DNA of 60,599 bases. Origin: Desulforhopalus sp. Lineage in GTDB: Bacteria; Desulfobacterota; Desulfobulbia; Desulfobulbales; Desulfocapsaceae. The DNA is taken from positions 1 to 60,599 of the forward strand of contig JANJUM010000030.1 in assembly GCA_024710585.1 (NCBI GenBank). The letters are read 5' to 3'. Below are positions 1 through 12,184 of this stretch, piece by piece (within the stretch, counting starts at the first letter, position 1; every line of letters begins with the position of its first letter). The notes under the pieces were generated by a model. It had not been told where the DNA came from. It ran no database searches and was given only the letters and a program-made list of their open reading frames with translations. The translations under genes were made by a program, and so were the position numbers.

Positions 1-1977
<1,977 letters not shown>

Positions 1978-2691
1978 ACTGCGACGGGGAGTCCCCCCCT
2001 CCTGGGCGGATATCGACACCGTGCTTCTCGACATGGACGGTACCCTGCTCGACCGCCACTTCGACGACTATTTCTGGGAGCATCACATCCCCGGCATCTT
2101 CGCCACCCGCCACGGCCTCGCCCCCGAGGAGGCGCGCCGCCAGCTGCTGGCCACCTACAGGACGGTGCAGAACACCTTGCAGTGGGCGGACCTCGACTAC
2201 TGGTCGGAGCGGCTCGGCATCAACCTTTGCGAGGAGAAGGCGGCCATCGCCCACAGGGTCGCCGTCCACCCCGGGGTAGTCGAGGCCCTCCGCCTCCTGA
2301 GCAGCCAGGGCAAGGCCCTGCACCTGGTGACCAACGCCCACCCCGAGGCCTTGCGCATCAAGATGGCGCGCAGCGGACTCGCCCCCTGCTTCATCTCTCT
2401 GCTGACCTCCCTCGAGGTAGGTTTCGCCAAGGAACAGCCACAGTTCTGGCACAAGCTGGGCGACCATATCGCCCACCACAGGAGCCGGACCCTCTTCGTC
2501 GACGACTCGGAGAGGGTCCTGCAGGAGGCCGCCCGCTACGGCATCGGCCACCTCCTCCATATCTCCGCCCCCAGTTCCGTTGCCGCCGCAACCCCTTCAG
2601 GCCGCTTCCCGTCGGTATCGGGTTTTGCCGCTCTGCTCGCGGATGGCGAGCTCCTGCCACCACACTCCCCCTGAAAAGAGACCTCGCCGCC

Positions 2692-3996
2692 ATGATCAAC
2701 GCTCTCCGCCACCCCAAGGTTCCCCGGCCGCAGCAGGAGAAAAAACCTCTCCCCCCGCCCCCCGGCAGCGCCTTGCTCTTTCTTCTGGCGCTGTCCCTCT
2801 TCGCAGCATCGCCCCTGCACGCGGCAACCATTATCGCCACTTCGGCCGGCAAGGAAGGACCACCTGCTGACGGCCTGGCTTCCTCGACATTGCTCGCCTC
2901 CCTCGGCGCAGACCTCGTCCTGCTGCCGGTGGCCCTCACCGCCGACAACCAGCCAGTGGTCTACAGTTCCCTAAGCCTCGAGGACGGCACCGATGCCGCC
3001 ACCGTCTTCCCCGAGAGGAAGCGGAGCGACGGCAGCCACTATCTCATCGACTTGACCCTCGACGAAGTGCGGCGCCTGCGCCTCCGGCCCCAGCCGGGAC
3101 GGGGTATCCCCGGACTCGGCGACGGCATTGCCCCCCTCAGGGAACATCTTGCCCTGCTGCGCGGCCTCGAACGTTTGCTCGGCCGCGCCTCCGGCATCGT
3201 CATCGAACCGCGCTCGCCCTGGTTCCATCGTCAGGAGGGTCGCGAGCTGAGCGACATCATCCTCACCACATTGAAAGAATTCGGCTATGCCTATCCTCAG
3301 GACAAGGTGTACCTGCAGTGCTACGACCCCGAGGAACTGCAGAAGCTTCACCGCCAAGGCCTCGCCGAGGGGGGACTGAAGCTGCCCCTGGTGCAGATGG
3401 TCGGCACCGGCGACGACGGCGAGACCATGGTCTCCAGCGCGAGCGGCGCCCTGACACCCTATAATTATGACTGGCTGTACACCAACGTCGGCCTCAGGGT
3501 GGTCGCCTCCTACGCCATGGCCCTGGCAGTGCCGGTGGAAAAGGTGCATGACCCCAGCGGCCGCGCCATGCCCCTGCCCCCTGGCTATGTCGAAGAAGCC
3601 CATCGCCATGGCCTGCTCGTCCTCGCCATGGCAGGGGACGGCCATGGCGACGCTCCGCTCGAGGCCCTGGTGGCAGGCGTGCTCGGCACCGGGGGAGTCG
3701 ACGGCCTCTACAGCGATGAGTTTCTTGCCGTGCAGCGTACGCTGCAGAAGCTGGCCACCTCCCCCGAAGGAGCGGGGCCAGGCCAGGCTGAGGAGGAAGC
3801 CTCCACCTTGCCCGAGTCTGGCCATCCGCCCGAGGAGAGCTCCCTGTCAGGCGAACAACAGCCGCCAGCTGAGCAAGCCCCCCATGCCCCGGACGCCCCC
3901 GCCGCGGCCAGCGACCTGCCGCCCTTCTTCAGAAATCTCGATCTGTCGCGCCCGGACAGCAGCTACCCTGCGAAAGGGACCTCCGCCAGCGACTGA
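2692..3996 (+). CDS. Secreted GlpQ-like glycerophosphodiesterase-fold protein with degenerate active site
   Basis: This 434-residue protein has a signal peptide (hydrophobic residues about 26-42, Ala-Xaa-Ala-like end near 44). Its body aligns by eye with periplasmic GlpQ: FPERKRSDGSHY with IDLTLDEV, IEPRSPWFHRQEG, DKVYLQCYDPEEL, and near the C-terminus GVDGLYSD. However, the GDPD catalytic signature HR...ExD...HD is gone. The aligned positions read Thr50-Ser51, Leu77-Leu78-Pro79 and Ser92-Ser93. The glutamate in IEPRSPW is kept. A Pro/Glu/Ala-rich tail of about 80 residues follows the fold. It begins 17 bases after the nucleotidase gene. It is probably a non-catalytic periplasmic protein. The start is the first ATG that leaves a sensible signal peptide. 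Confidence 0.8.
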   Translation: MINALRHPKVPRPQQEKKPLPPPPGSALLFLLALSLFAASPLHAATIIATSAGKEGPPADGLASSTLLASLGADLVLLPVALTADNQPVVYSSLSLEDGTDAATVFPERKRSDGSHYLIDLTLDEVRRLRLRPQPGRGIPGLGDGIAPLREHLALLRGLERLLGRASGIVIEPRSPWFHRQEGRELSDIILTTLKEFGYAYPQDKVYLQCYDPEELQKLHRQGLAEGGLKLPLVQMVGTGDDGETMVSSASGALTPYNYDWLYTNVGLRVVASYAMALAVPVEKVHDPSGRAMPLPPGYVEEAHRHGLLVLAMAGDGHGDAPLEALVAGVLGTGGVDGLYSDEFLAVQRTLQKLATSPEGAGPGQAEEEASTLPESGHPPEESSLSGEQQPPAEQAPHAPDAPAAASDLPPFFRNLDLSRPDSSYPAKGTSASD

Positions 3997-4094
3997 GGCG
4001 TGTTTTCCGCTTGCCAAGTCGGGGGGCGATGACTACCTGTTGAGGCGGGATCCTTAGTCCGGAACCCCGCAACTACTACTCTTTTTGGGAGAAC

Positions 4095-4553
4095 ATGATG
4101 AGAACCACGGCGTTGATGGTTGTTCTGGCGCTGCTTCTGGCCCTCGGCGGCTGCGCCAACGAATACAGTAAAGGCCAGCAGGGCGCAGTCTTTGGTGCCG
4201 GCACCGGCGCCATCATCGGTCAGGCCATCGGCCGCAACAAGGAGGCGACCCTGATTGGCGCCCTGGTCGGTACCATGGTCGGCTACATCATCGGCAACGA
4301 GATGGACAAGTATGACCGAACCCAGCTCAACCACGCCTACGAGTTCGCGCCCTCCGGTCAGCAGACGAGCTGGCGCAACCCCGATACCGGGAGAAGCTAC
4401 CAGGTAACGCCGCAGCCGGCCTATGTGTCGCCAGCGGAGCCGACCCGCCCCTGCCGCCGCGCCGAGATCCTCGCCACCATCGACGGCCGCACCGAAAAAA
4501 CCTATACCACTGCCTGCCGCAACGACGCCGGCCAGTGGGTATTGCAGAACTGA
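4095..4553 (+). CDS. Glycine-zipper outer-membrane lipoprotein
   Basis: This is a 152-residue predicted lipoprotein with an N-terminal hydrophobic segment ending in lipobox LGGC, putting the acylated cysteine at residue 20. Residues about 28-70 form a glycine-zipper hairpin (GAVFGAGTGAIIGQAIG, then IGALVGTMVGYIIGNEMD), as in 17-kDa surface antigen/YMGG proteins that embed in or span the outer membrane. The C-terminal part (CRRAEILATIDGRTEKTYTTAC) resembles the conserved tail of these surface-antigen proteins and has two cysteines that could pair. GGGAGA lies just before the ATG pair at 4095/4098, and either could start. Exact function is unknown; an envelope-integrity role is inferred from family. 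Confidence 0.82.
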   Translation: MMRTTALMVVLALLLALGGCANEYSKGQQGAVFGAGTGAIIGQAIGRNKEATLIGALVGTMVGYIIGNEMDKYDRTQLNHAYEFAPSGQQTSWRNPDTGRSYQVTPQPAYVSPAEPTRPCRRAEILATIDGRTEKTYTTACRNDAGQWVLQN

Positions 4554-4572
4554 GCCCGGCCGGACCCGCGAC

Positions 4573-4592
4573 GCGCCGCCCCCGGGCGGCGC
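4573..4592 (+). terminator. GC hairpin after the lipoprotein gene
   Basis: Arms GCGCCGCC and GGCGGCGC are perfectly complementary around a CCCG loop, 19 bases after the stop. No T-run follows, so intrinsic termination is uncertain. Confidence 0.35.
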
Positions 4593-4626
4593 TTGACGAG
4601 TCCGCCGGCCTGGCCTTTCTTCGCCC

Positions 4627-5517
4627 ATGACCCTTTCCGCCGCCGGCGGTCGAACGGCCCACTTCGCCACCCTGGCCCTGATTTTCGCCATGGTGCTGTG
4701 GGCCAGTTCCTTTATCGCCCTCAAGTACGCCTTTCGCACCTACGACCCACTGGTGGTCATCTTCGGGCGCATGCTCGTCGCCACCTGCTGTTTTCTCCTC
4801 GTCGCCCGGCGCCTCTACCGCGGCTGCACCTACCGGCGCGGCGACTACCGGCTGCTCCTCTTCATGGCCCTGTGCGAGCCCTGCCTCTACTTTCTCTTCG
4901 AGGCCAAGGCGGTGGAGCAGACCAGCGCCGCCCAGGCTGGGCTGATCACCGCGGTACTGCCGATCATGGTGATGATCGCCGCCGCCCTCATCCTCAAAGA
5001 GAAGACCACCTGGCGCTCGTGGGTGGGGGCGGCGGTGGCCGGCGGCGGGGTCGCCTGGCTGACCCTCCTCAGCGCCCCCAGCGAAGACGCCCCCAACCCC
5101 CTGCTCGGCAACACCCTCGAAGTGCTGGCCATGGTCTGCGCCACCGGCTACACCATCGCCATGAAGTTCCTTACCAGGCGCTACTCCCCAGCCTTCCTCA
5201 CCGCCTTCCAGGCCCTGTGCGGCTGTTTCTTCTACCTGCCGCTGCTCTTCCTGCCCTTCACCGAACTGCCGGACAGCCTGCCTCTCGCCCCGACCCTGGC
5301 GGTGGTCTATCTCGGCGCAGTGATAACCCTCGGCGCCTACGGCCTCTACAACTACGCGCTGAAGCATGTTCCGGCCGCCCGCGCCTCCTCCTTCGTCAAC
5401 CTCATCCCGGTGTTTTCGGTACTCATGGCCTGGCTGTTCCTCGGCGAGACCTTCACCCTGCTGCAGGGCGTGGCGGCGCTGACCATCATGGGCGGCGTGC
5501 TGCTCACCCAGCGCTGA
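4627..5517 (+). CDS. EamA/DMT-superfamily inner-membrane permease
   Basis: This 296-residue protein has about ten hydrophobic segments arranged as two EamA repeats. The first includes LALIFAMVLWASSFIALKYAF and the second LAVVYLGAVITLGAYGLYNYAL. The conserved closing motif of the second repeat, FLGETFTLLQGVAALTIMGGVLL, is present. Members of the drug/metabolite transporter family export amino acids, nucleobases or other small metabolites; nothing here specifies the substrate. It stands alone: a hairpin separates it from the upstream lipoprotein gene and 230 bases from the next gene. No strong ribosome-binding site precedes the ATG at 4627. Confidence 0.85.
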   Translation: MTLSAAGGRTAHFATLALIFAMVLWASSFIALKYAFRTYDPLVVIFGRMLVATCCFLLVARRLYRGCTYRRGDYRLLLFMALCEPCLYFLFEAKAVEQTSAAQAGLITAVLPIMVMIAAALILKEKTTWRSWVGAAVAGGGVAWLTLLSAPSEDAPNPLLGNTLEVLAMVCATGYTIAMKFLTRRYSPAFLTAFQALCGCFFYLPLLFLPFTELPDSLPLAPTLAVVYLGAVITLGAYGLYNYALKHVPAARASSFVNLIPVFSVLMAWLFLGETFTLLQGVAALTIMGGVLLTQR

Positions 5518-5583
5518 CCGCTGACGGTCCATCTCGCTCCAGGCGCCCCGGCAACCTCGCTAGACGGCAAAAACCCGCATTTC

Positions 5584-5612
5584 TTGCCGCCTGTCAGGAA
5601 AACTGGTATGCT
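5584..5612 (+). promoter_or_regulatory. Candidate sigma-70 promoter for the cNMP/CBS/DUF294 gene
   Basis: TTGCCG (5584-5589) and TATGCT (5607-5612) are separated by 17 bases, about 135 bases before the gene start. Four of six positions match consensus in each box. Confidence 0.35.
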
Positions 5613-5747
5613 CCCCACTCCAGTGGATGGTGCCTTCGTAACGTCTGCCGACGGCCATGACCCGACTCCCTGACCCGGCGATGGGACTGTGCCGAGCATG
5701 ACCCACGGCGCAGATTGCGCCCCGCCTCTCCCTCCCCGGATAGCGCC

Positions 5748-7652
5748 ATGAAAGAACCCCTTGCCACCTTCCTGAGCCGCATCGCCCCGTTCTCCTTTCT
5801 CCCCGAGGAGGAAGTCGAACACGCGGCGACGATGCTGCAGCCGGTGGCCCACCCCGCCGACGCGGTGCTCTTCACCCAGGGGCTGTCCCCGGTAGAGGCC
5901 CTCTATATCATTCATAAGGGCGCGGCGGAGCGCTATTTCGATCGCCATGACCGCCCGACGAGCACCACCCTCATGGGCGAGGGGGATGTCTTCGGCGGCA
6001 TCTCCATGCTCATCAACAACGGTCTCGCCATCCGCTCACTGCGCACCACCGAGGACTGCCACTTCCTGCTGCTCGCCAAGCCGCACTTTCTGCAACTCTG
6101 CTCCGGCTACCCGCAGTTCCTTGAGTTCTTCACCAACACCTTCGGCAAGAGGATGCTCGACCGCTCCTACGCCTCCATCGTCGCCACCGCACTGCAGCCT
6201 GGCGACGATGGGATGCCTTTCTTCAACCGGCCGATCCTCGAACTCGCCGCCCAAAAACCGCTTTCCTGCCCCTTCGACCTGCCGGTGCAGCAGGCCGCGG
6301 CGCTGATGAGCCGCCGCAACCACGGCAGCATCCTCGTTACCGCCCCCAACGGCGAATATCTCGGCATCGTTACCGACCACGACCTGCGCGAGAAAGTGGT
6401 CGCCTCGGGCCTCGACCTCGAGGCCCCGGTGGGCAGGATCATGTCCACCCCCCTGCGCACCCTGCCCGGCCATGCCCTGATCTTCGAGGCCCTGCTGACC
6501 ATGATGCAGGAAAAGCGCAAATACCTAGGCATTACCGATAACGAGCGCCATGTCATCGGGGTGCTGAGCAGTCAGGACATCCTCGCCGCCCAGGGGCGCT
6601 CGCCGCTGTTTCTGCTCAACGAGGTCTCCTCCGCCGCCGACGAGGGTGCCTTGAAGCGCATCTATGGCCAGCTGCCGGGAATCGTCGAGGCGCTTATCGC
6701 CGGCGGCGCCAAGGCGACCCACCTCAATCGACTGGTGACCACCCTTTCCGACGCCATCCTGCACCGCCTCATGCCGCTGCTGCTCGAGCGCCTCGGCCCG
6801 CCGCCGCGACCTTTCGCCCTGATGGTCATGGGCAGCGAGGGGCGCAAGGAGCAGACGCTGAAAACCGATCAGGACAACGCCATCGTCTACGCCGACGGCG
6901 ACGAGGGCGACGAGCCTGCCGCTCAGGCCTATTTCCTCGAGCTGGGCAAGGACCTCTGCGCCGCCCTGAACGACATCGGCTACAGCTACTGCCCCGGCGA
7001 GATCATGGCGCAGAACCCCCAATGGTGCCGGCCGCTCGCTTCGTGGAAGGAGTACTTTCGCTCCTGGATACGCTTTGGCTCCTCCGAAGACCTCCTCAAC
7101 TGTTCGATCTTCTTCGACTTTCGCTGCGCCTACGGCGACTCCGCCCTGGTCGAGCGGCTGCGCGTCCATCTCCAGGAGAAGCTGGAGGAGTGGCCGCTCT
7201 TTCTCGGCTATCTCGCCATGAACGCCCAGCATTTCAAGCCACCGCTGGGTTTTTTCCGCAACTTCCTGGTGGAGTCCAAAGGCGAGCACCGCGACACCTT
7301 CAATATCAAGAAGGTCATGGTGCCGATCGTCGATTTCGCCAGGATCCACGCTTTGAAACACGGTTTTGCCGAGACCAATACCACCGAGCGCCTGCGCCTT
7401 CTCGAGCAGCGCCGCCTTCTTTCCGGGGACACCTGCCGCGAGATGGAGCAGGGCTATGCCTTCCTCATGCAGCTGCGCTTCTCCCGCCAGGTGACCGCCA
7501 TCCTCAAGGAACGCCGCCCCGCCGACAACCAGATCAACCCCAAGAAGCTGACCCGCATCGAGCAGACGCTGCTCAAGGAGATCTTCGCGCGCATCGACGA
7601 CATGCAGAAAGAGATCGTTTATCAGGCGGGAATGCCACGCGAACTCGGCTGA
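5748..7652 (+). CDS. Cyclic-nucleotide-binding / CBS-pair / DUF294 nucleotidyltransferase-like protein
   Basis: This 634-residue cytoplasmic signalling protein has four parts. An N-terminal cNMP-binding fold (residues about 15-135) is followed by two CBS motifs (about 155-290, including SILVTAPNGEYLGIVTDHDLR and a VIGVLSSQDIL tail). A DUF294 nucleotidyltransferase-like domain carries the signature GSEGRKEQ...TDQDNA near residues 365-380. A C-terminal DUF294 helical domain closes it. In other proteobacteria such proteins are thought to regulate transport or nucleotide pools, but the biochemical activity is mostly undefined. I prefer the ATG at 5748 to an upstream TTG at 5715 because the CRP-like fold begins directly after it. 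It is monocistronic; the next gene is convergent. Confidence 0.85.
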   Translation: MKEPLATFLSRIAPFSFLPEEEVEHAATMLQPVAHPADAVLFTQGLSPVEALYIIHKGAAERYFDRHDRPTSTTLMGEGDVFGGISMLINNGLAIRSLRTTEDCHFLLLAKPHFLQLCSGYPQFLEFFTNTFGKRMLDRSYASIVATALQPGDDGMPFFNRPILELAAQKPLSCPFDLPVQQAAALMSRRNHGSILVTAPNGEYLGIVTDHDLREKVVASGLDLEAPVGRIMSTPLRTLPGHALIFEALLTMMQEKRKYLGITDNERHVIGVLSSQDILAAQGRSPLFLLNEVSSAADEGALKRIYGQLPGIVEALIAGGAKATHLNRLVTTLSDAILHRLMPLLLERLGPPPRPFALMVMGSEGRKEQTLKTDQDNAIVYADGDEGDEPAAQAYFLELGKDLCAALNDIGYSYCPGEIMAQNPQWCRPLASWKEYFRSWIRFGSSEDLLNCSIFFDFRCAYGDSALVERLRVHLQEKLEEWPLFLGYLAMNAQHFKPPLGFFRNFLVESKGEHRDTFNIKKVMVPIVDFARIHALKHGFAETNTTERLRLLEQRRLLSGDTCREMEQGYAFLMQLRFSRQVTAILKERRPADNQINPKKLTRIEQTLLKEIFARIDDMQKEIVYQAGMPRELG

Positions 7653-7728
7653 GCGCCCGGCGATGGGCAAAAGGGGGGAGGTACTGGGGAATACAGGGAC
7701 GCCGGTCTCCCGTGTTTGGGAGGAGGAG

Positions 7729-9588
7729 TTACTGCACCTGGGGGGAAGGGGTCGCCGGTGGAGCCAGCGGGGCCGCGGCTCCCTCGCCGGCCATGAGGGG
7801 TGGCGCGACACCGCCGAGGCCAGCACCGCGCCTCATGATGGCGTTGTACTCGGCGGTGGCCTTCTCCTTGGGCCAGGCTTCACGGTTCTTGCACGCCATC
7901 TTGTCGCAGATGCGCCGCTCGGTAAGCACGTCGAGGATGAAGTCCATGAACTCGTAATGGTGGTCGGGCCAGGCGGTGTCCTTTTCCTGCGGACCGTAGT
8001 AGAACCAGATGTTTTCCTTGAACTCGCCCCCGGCGCTCAGCGCATAGCGGAACTTCTCGTAGAAGCGCGGCCCGCCGTCGAGAGCCGGCAGGTGATCGCT
8101 GGTGACGACAATCAGCCCGCGCGGGTCGAGCCGGCGCAGTTCCCTGAGGTATGCGGCGAGGGCCTCGGCACGGTAGTAGAACTGGTTGATGGCCAGGTCG
8201 GTCTGGCTGTTGCGGTCGACCCCCTCGATCTTGACCCGATGGGGAAAGCGCGAGAAATCGATCTCGTGGGGCAGATGGCCGTAGGTTCCGAGGACGTAGT
8301 TGAGAAGCGGACGCCCTTCCGCCATGGCCTTGGCGACATAGGCGAGATTTTGCTTGAAGAGATCACCGTCGAAGATGTAGTCGTCGCGGTTGTCATACTG
8401 CAGGTAGGTCTGCCGCTGCCCGGCGTAGGCGGTGGGAAAATGGATCTCTTCGAAGCCCAGAGACCGGTAGGCCTTCTCGGAATTGAAGAAATCGGGTTTG
8501 TAGGACTGGGTGGCGATGGTCCGGTAGCCAACCCCGGAGAGCAGTTGCGGCAGGCAGGGCGTCTTGGCGCCGTTGAGCATGTTGAACTCCGCCGAGGTGT
8601 ACAGCTCGAGGGCGGGCACGCCGCAGAGCAGCTCGAACTCGGCCTGGGCCGTCCCCCCGCCGAACACCGCCGAGGTGGCGACGCGCATCCTTCGGCGCAG
8701 CTCGGCAAACTCCGGCGGCGCCGGAGGGGTATGGAACTTCAGTCCTTTGAACTGTTCCGGATCGAGGAAGGATTCGAGGACGATGAAGTGGATGTTGCGT
8801 TTCTCGCCGAGGGTCTCGCCGAGCACCAGGGGGTCGCGACTGGAGTCGTCGAGAAGCGGCAGCAGGGCGAGCTCCTCCAAAGCCTTTTGCTTGGCGGCGG
8901 CGAAGAGCATGGCCGAGGTGGCCCGCCCGGTGAGGATCACCGTCCAGCGGTCCGACCAGGGAACGATGTTGATGCCGTGCCGGTCGGCAAGGCTCAGGAA
9001 GCTGGCCGGGGCGACCACCGCCGCCGCCGGGGGCACGAGAACGGCGGCACAGAGCAGACCGGGAACGACCAGCTGACGCAGGGAGCGTTTGAGGAGAAAA
9101 AGCAGTGCCAGCACCCAGCTAGCGACGCCGGCGTAGAAGGCAACCTGCGCCCACAGGGGCGCCACCGCCAGACCCTCCGGCAAGAGAAGCAGGTCGTCGG
9201 CCTTGACGATGCTGTGCAAGACGATGTAGTAGAGCTCCATGCCGAGGTAGAGGGCGACCACCGGCGCGATAGCCACCAGCACCCGGGCCAGGCCGGGGCG
9301 CATCAGGTGGAGCAGCCCGGCGAAGGCGAGGAGCAGAAAGGGCAATTCGTAGCGGAAAGAAAGCAGGTAGAGGCCAAAACCGCCAAAGGAGAACTTGAAC
9401 GCGACGAAGGGCCAGCGCTCGGAAAAGGTCAGGGTGTATTCATCGATGCCAGCGAAATAGCCAAAGGACAGCGAGATGCCAAAGACCACCGCGACGACGA
9501 GGAGATAGGGGGCGATGAACGCCCAGAAAGAACCTCTCTCCTGCCGAGAAGCGTGGAGCGGCGAAAGGTACGGACTGTTGCGGGACAT
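7729..9588 (-). CDS. LtaS/MdoB-like membrane phosphoglycerol transferase (alkaline phosphatase superfamily)
   Basis: This 619-residue inner-membrane protein has five hydrophobic segments in its first 210 residues, followed by a sulfatase-like periplasmic domain. The active-site landmarks of LtaS/OpgB enzymes are present: metal-ligand glutamate in IVLESF, nucleophile threonine in FGGGTAQAEFE, a substrate-region histidine in GHLPHEIDF, and Asp-His in TSDHLP. Such enzymes move phosphoglycerol from phosphatidylglycerol onto glucans or teichoic-type polymers. In a Gram-negative cell the likely target is a periplasmic glucan or surface polysaccharide. The C-terminal 35 residues are Gly/Ala/Pro-rich and look disordered. 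I chose ATG 9588; a GTG at 9612 is also possible. A good promoter lies upstream at 9713-9741. Confidence 0.82.
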   Translation of the reverse strand: MSRNSPYLSPLHASRQERGSFWAFIAPYLLVVAVVFGISLSFGYFAGIDEYTLTFSERWPFVAFKFSFGGFGLYLLSFRYELPFLLLAFAGLLHLMRPGLARVLVAIAPVVALYLGMELYYIVLHSIVKADDLLLLPEGLAVAPLWAQVAFYAGVASWVLALLFLLKRSLRQLVVPGLLCAAVLVPPAAAVVAPASFLSLADRHGINIVPWSDRWTVILTGRATSAMLFAAAKQKALEELALLPLLDDSSRDPLVLGETLGEKRNIHFIVLESFLDPEQFKGLKFHTPPAPPEFAELRRRMRVATSAVFGGGTAQAEFELLCGVPALELYTSAEFNMLNGAKTPCLPQLLSGVGYRTIATQSYKPDFFNSEKAYRSLGFEEIHFPTAYAGQRQTYLQYDNRDDYIFDGDLFKQNLAYVAKAMAEGRPLLNYVLGTYGHLPHEIDFSRFPHRVKIEGVDRNSQTDLAINQFYYRAEALAAYLRELRRLDPRGLIVVTSDHLPALDGGPRFYEKFRYALSAGGEFKENIWFYYGPQEKDTAWPDHHYEFMDFILDVLTERRICDKMACKNREAWPKEKATAEYNAIMRRGAGLGGVAPPLMAGEGAAAPLAPPATPSPQVQ

Positions 9589-9712
9589 GGACTCGACGCA
9601 CCCGATGCGCACAGGGAGAAACGGTGATTGAGGAGCACGGGAGGGGCGGCAGCCTCCCGGCGGCGTCGCTGGCAGCGGCTGGGCACCCCCGCCGCCAGGT
9701 GCAGAAGCAGAT

Positions 9713-9741
9713 ATTATAGCTCAATGGCGTCATTTTCTCAA
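9713..9741 (-). promoter_or_regulatory. Sigma-70 promoter for the LtaS-like gene
   Basis: On the minus strand TTGAGA (9741-9736) and a perfect TATAAT (9718-9713) are separated by exactly 17 bases, 125 bases before the ATG at 9588. Confidence 0.65.
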
Positions 9742-9875
9742 GCCCCATCGCCTCTCACCCAGCCGGTGACCAGAACTTCCGCGGCCGGGCTCAACTCCCC
9801 ATCGCCCCGCCCATCGCGCTGTTTTTACACCCGGTTTGCCTTCATGGCCAGGTCGCTAATTTTACCAGGGCAATC

Positions 9876-9903
9876 TTGACAGCCCCCCGAGTGACATTAT
9901 TTT
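9876..9903 (+). promoter_or_regulatory. Candidate groESL promoter
   Basis: A perfect -35 TTGACA (9876-9881) and TATTTT (9898-9903) are separated by 16 bases, about 150 bases before groES. I see neither a CIRCE operator nor a convincing sigma-32 -10 box, so the heat-shock control mechanism is not visible here. Confidence 0.5.
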
Positions 9904-10053
9904 TGTCGCCAGGCTTCACACTGGCGGCAGATGCGCGCAACTCCGCAGGCATCGCCCGCAAACCCTTGGCAGCCTCCCGCTGCCGGGCGCTGCAGCGCCT
10001 CACCGCCCAAACACACCAATCAACCAGCCTTCGCTCAGCTAGGAGAACGTGCA

Positions 10054-10344
10054 ATGAACATCAAACCGCTCAATGACAGGGTACTCGTGCTGCGTACCGA
10101 GGAAGAGACCAGGACCACCGGCGGCATCATCATCCCCGACTCGGCCAAGGAAAAGCCGCAGCAGGGCAAAGTGGTCGCTGTCGGCCCCGGCAAGGCCGAC
10201 AAGGACGGCAAGCGCACTCCGCTGCAGGTGTCCGCAGGAGACCGCATCCTCTTTTCGAAATACGCCGGGTCGGAGATCAAGCTCGACGGCGTCGAACACA
10301 TCATCATGCGCGAAGACGATATCCTGGGAATTCTTTCCGAATAA
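10054..10344 (+). CDS. groES: Co-chaperonin GroES (Hsp10)
   Basis: This 96-residue protein forms the heptameric lid of the GroEL chamber. It begins [12 protein letters not shown] and carries the GroES signature around [19 protein letters not shown], where the mobile loop contacts GroEL. The typical ending EDDILGIL is present. AGGAG at 10041-10045 fixes the ATG at 10054; a longer reading from 9931 would add unrelated sequence. It is the first gene of a two-gene operon and lies 18 bases before groEL. Confidence 0.97.
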   Translation: MNIKPLNDRVLVLRTEEETRTTGGIIIPDSAKEKPQQGKVVAVGPGKADKDGKRTPLQVSAGDRILFSKYAGSEIKLDGVEHIIMREDDILGILSE

Positions 10345-11997
<1,653 letters not shown>

Positions 11998-12028
11998 TCG
12001 ACTTCCGGGCGCGCAACGCCTAGGAGAG

Positions 12029-12064
12029 ACGACGGCCGCCCCACCGGGCGGCCGTCGTGCTTTT
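12029..12064 (+). terminator. Rho-independent terminator of groESL
   Basis: A perfect 12-bp stem (ACGACGGCCGCC, 12029-12040, with GGCGGCCGTCGT, 12047-12058) with a six-base loop is followed by GC and TTTT. It lies 31 bases after the groEL stop. Confidence 0.85.
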
Positions 12065-12184
12065 GGGCCAGCTGCGGGCAAACACATTGCAGGAAGAAGC
12101 GGAACAGGGTAGCGTTTTGCCAAGGTTATCCCGGCGGGGCGCCTGCGGCCCCGCCCGCCCGAGACGCCGTTTCCAGGAGGCCCC

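Larger units (their letters stand above)
9589..10053. other. Divergent intergenic region between the LtaS-like gene and groES
   Basis: This 465-base gap holds one promoter for each flanking gene (listed separately). I searched by eye for a CIRCE element (TTAGCACTC-N9-GAGTGCTAA) and did not see one. No RNA gene was recognised. Confidence 0.7.

Noticed and set aside
7663-9627. Long open frame of 654 codons on the plus strand antisense to the LtaS-like gene
   Set aside because: It mirrors the minus-strand gene, has repetitive shadow composition (Gly/Glu/Val-rich) and no recognisable domain. GC-rich third positions create such frames throughout this window.
9589-10053. CIRCE element controlling groESL
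   Set aside because: No TTAGCACTC/GAGTGCTAA inverted repeat is present; only a sigma-70-like promoter was found.
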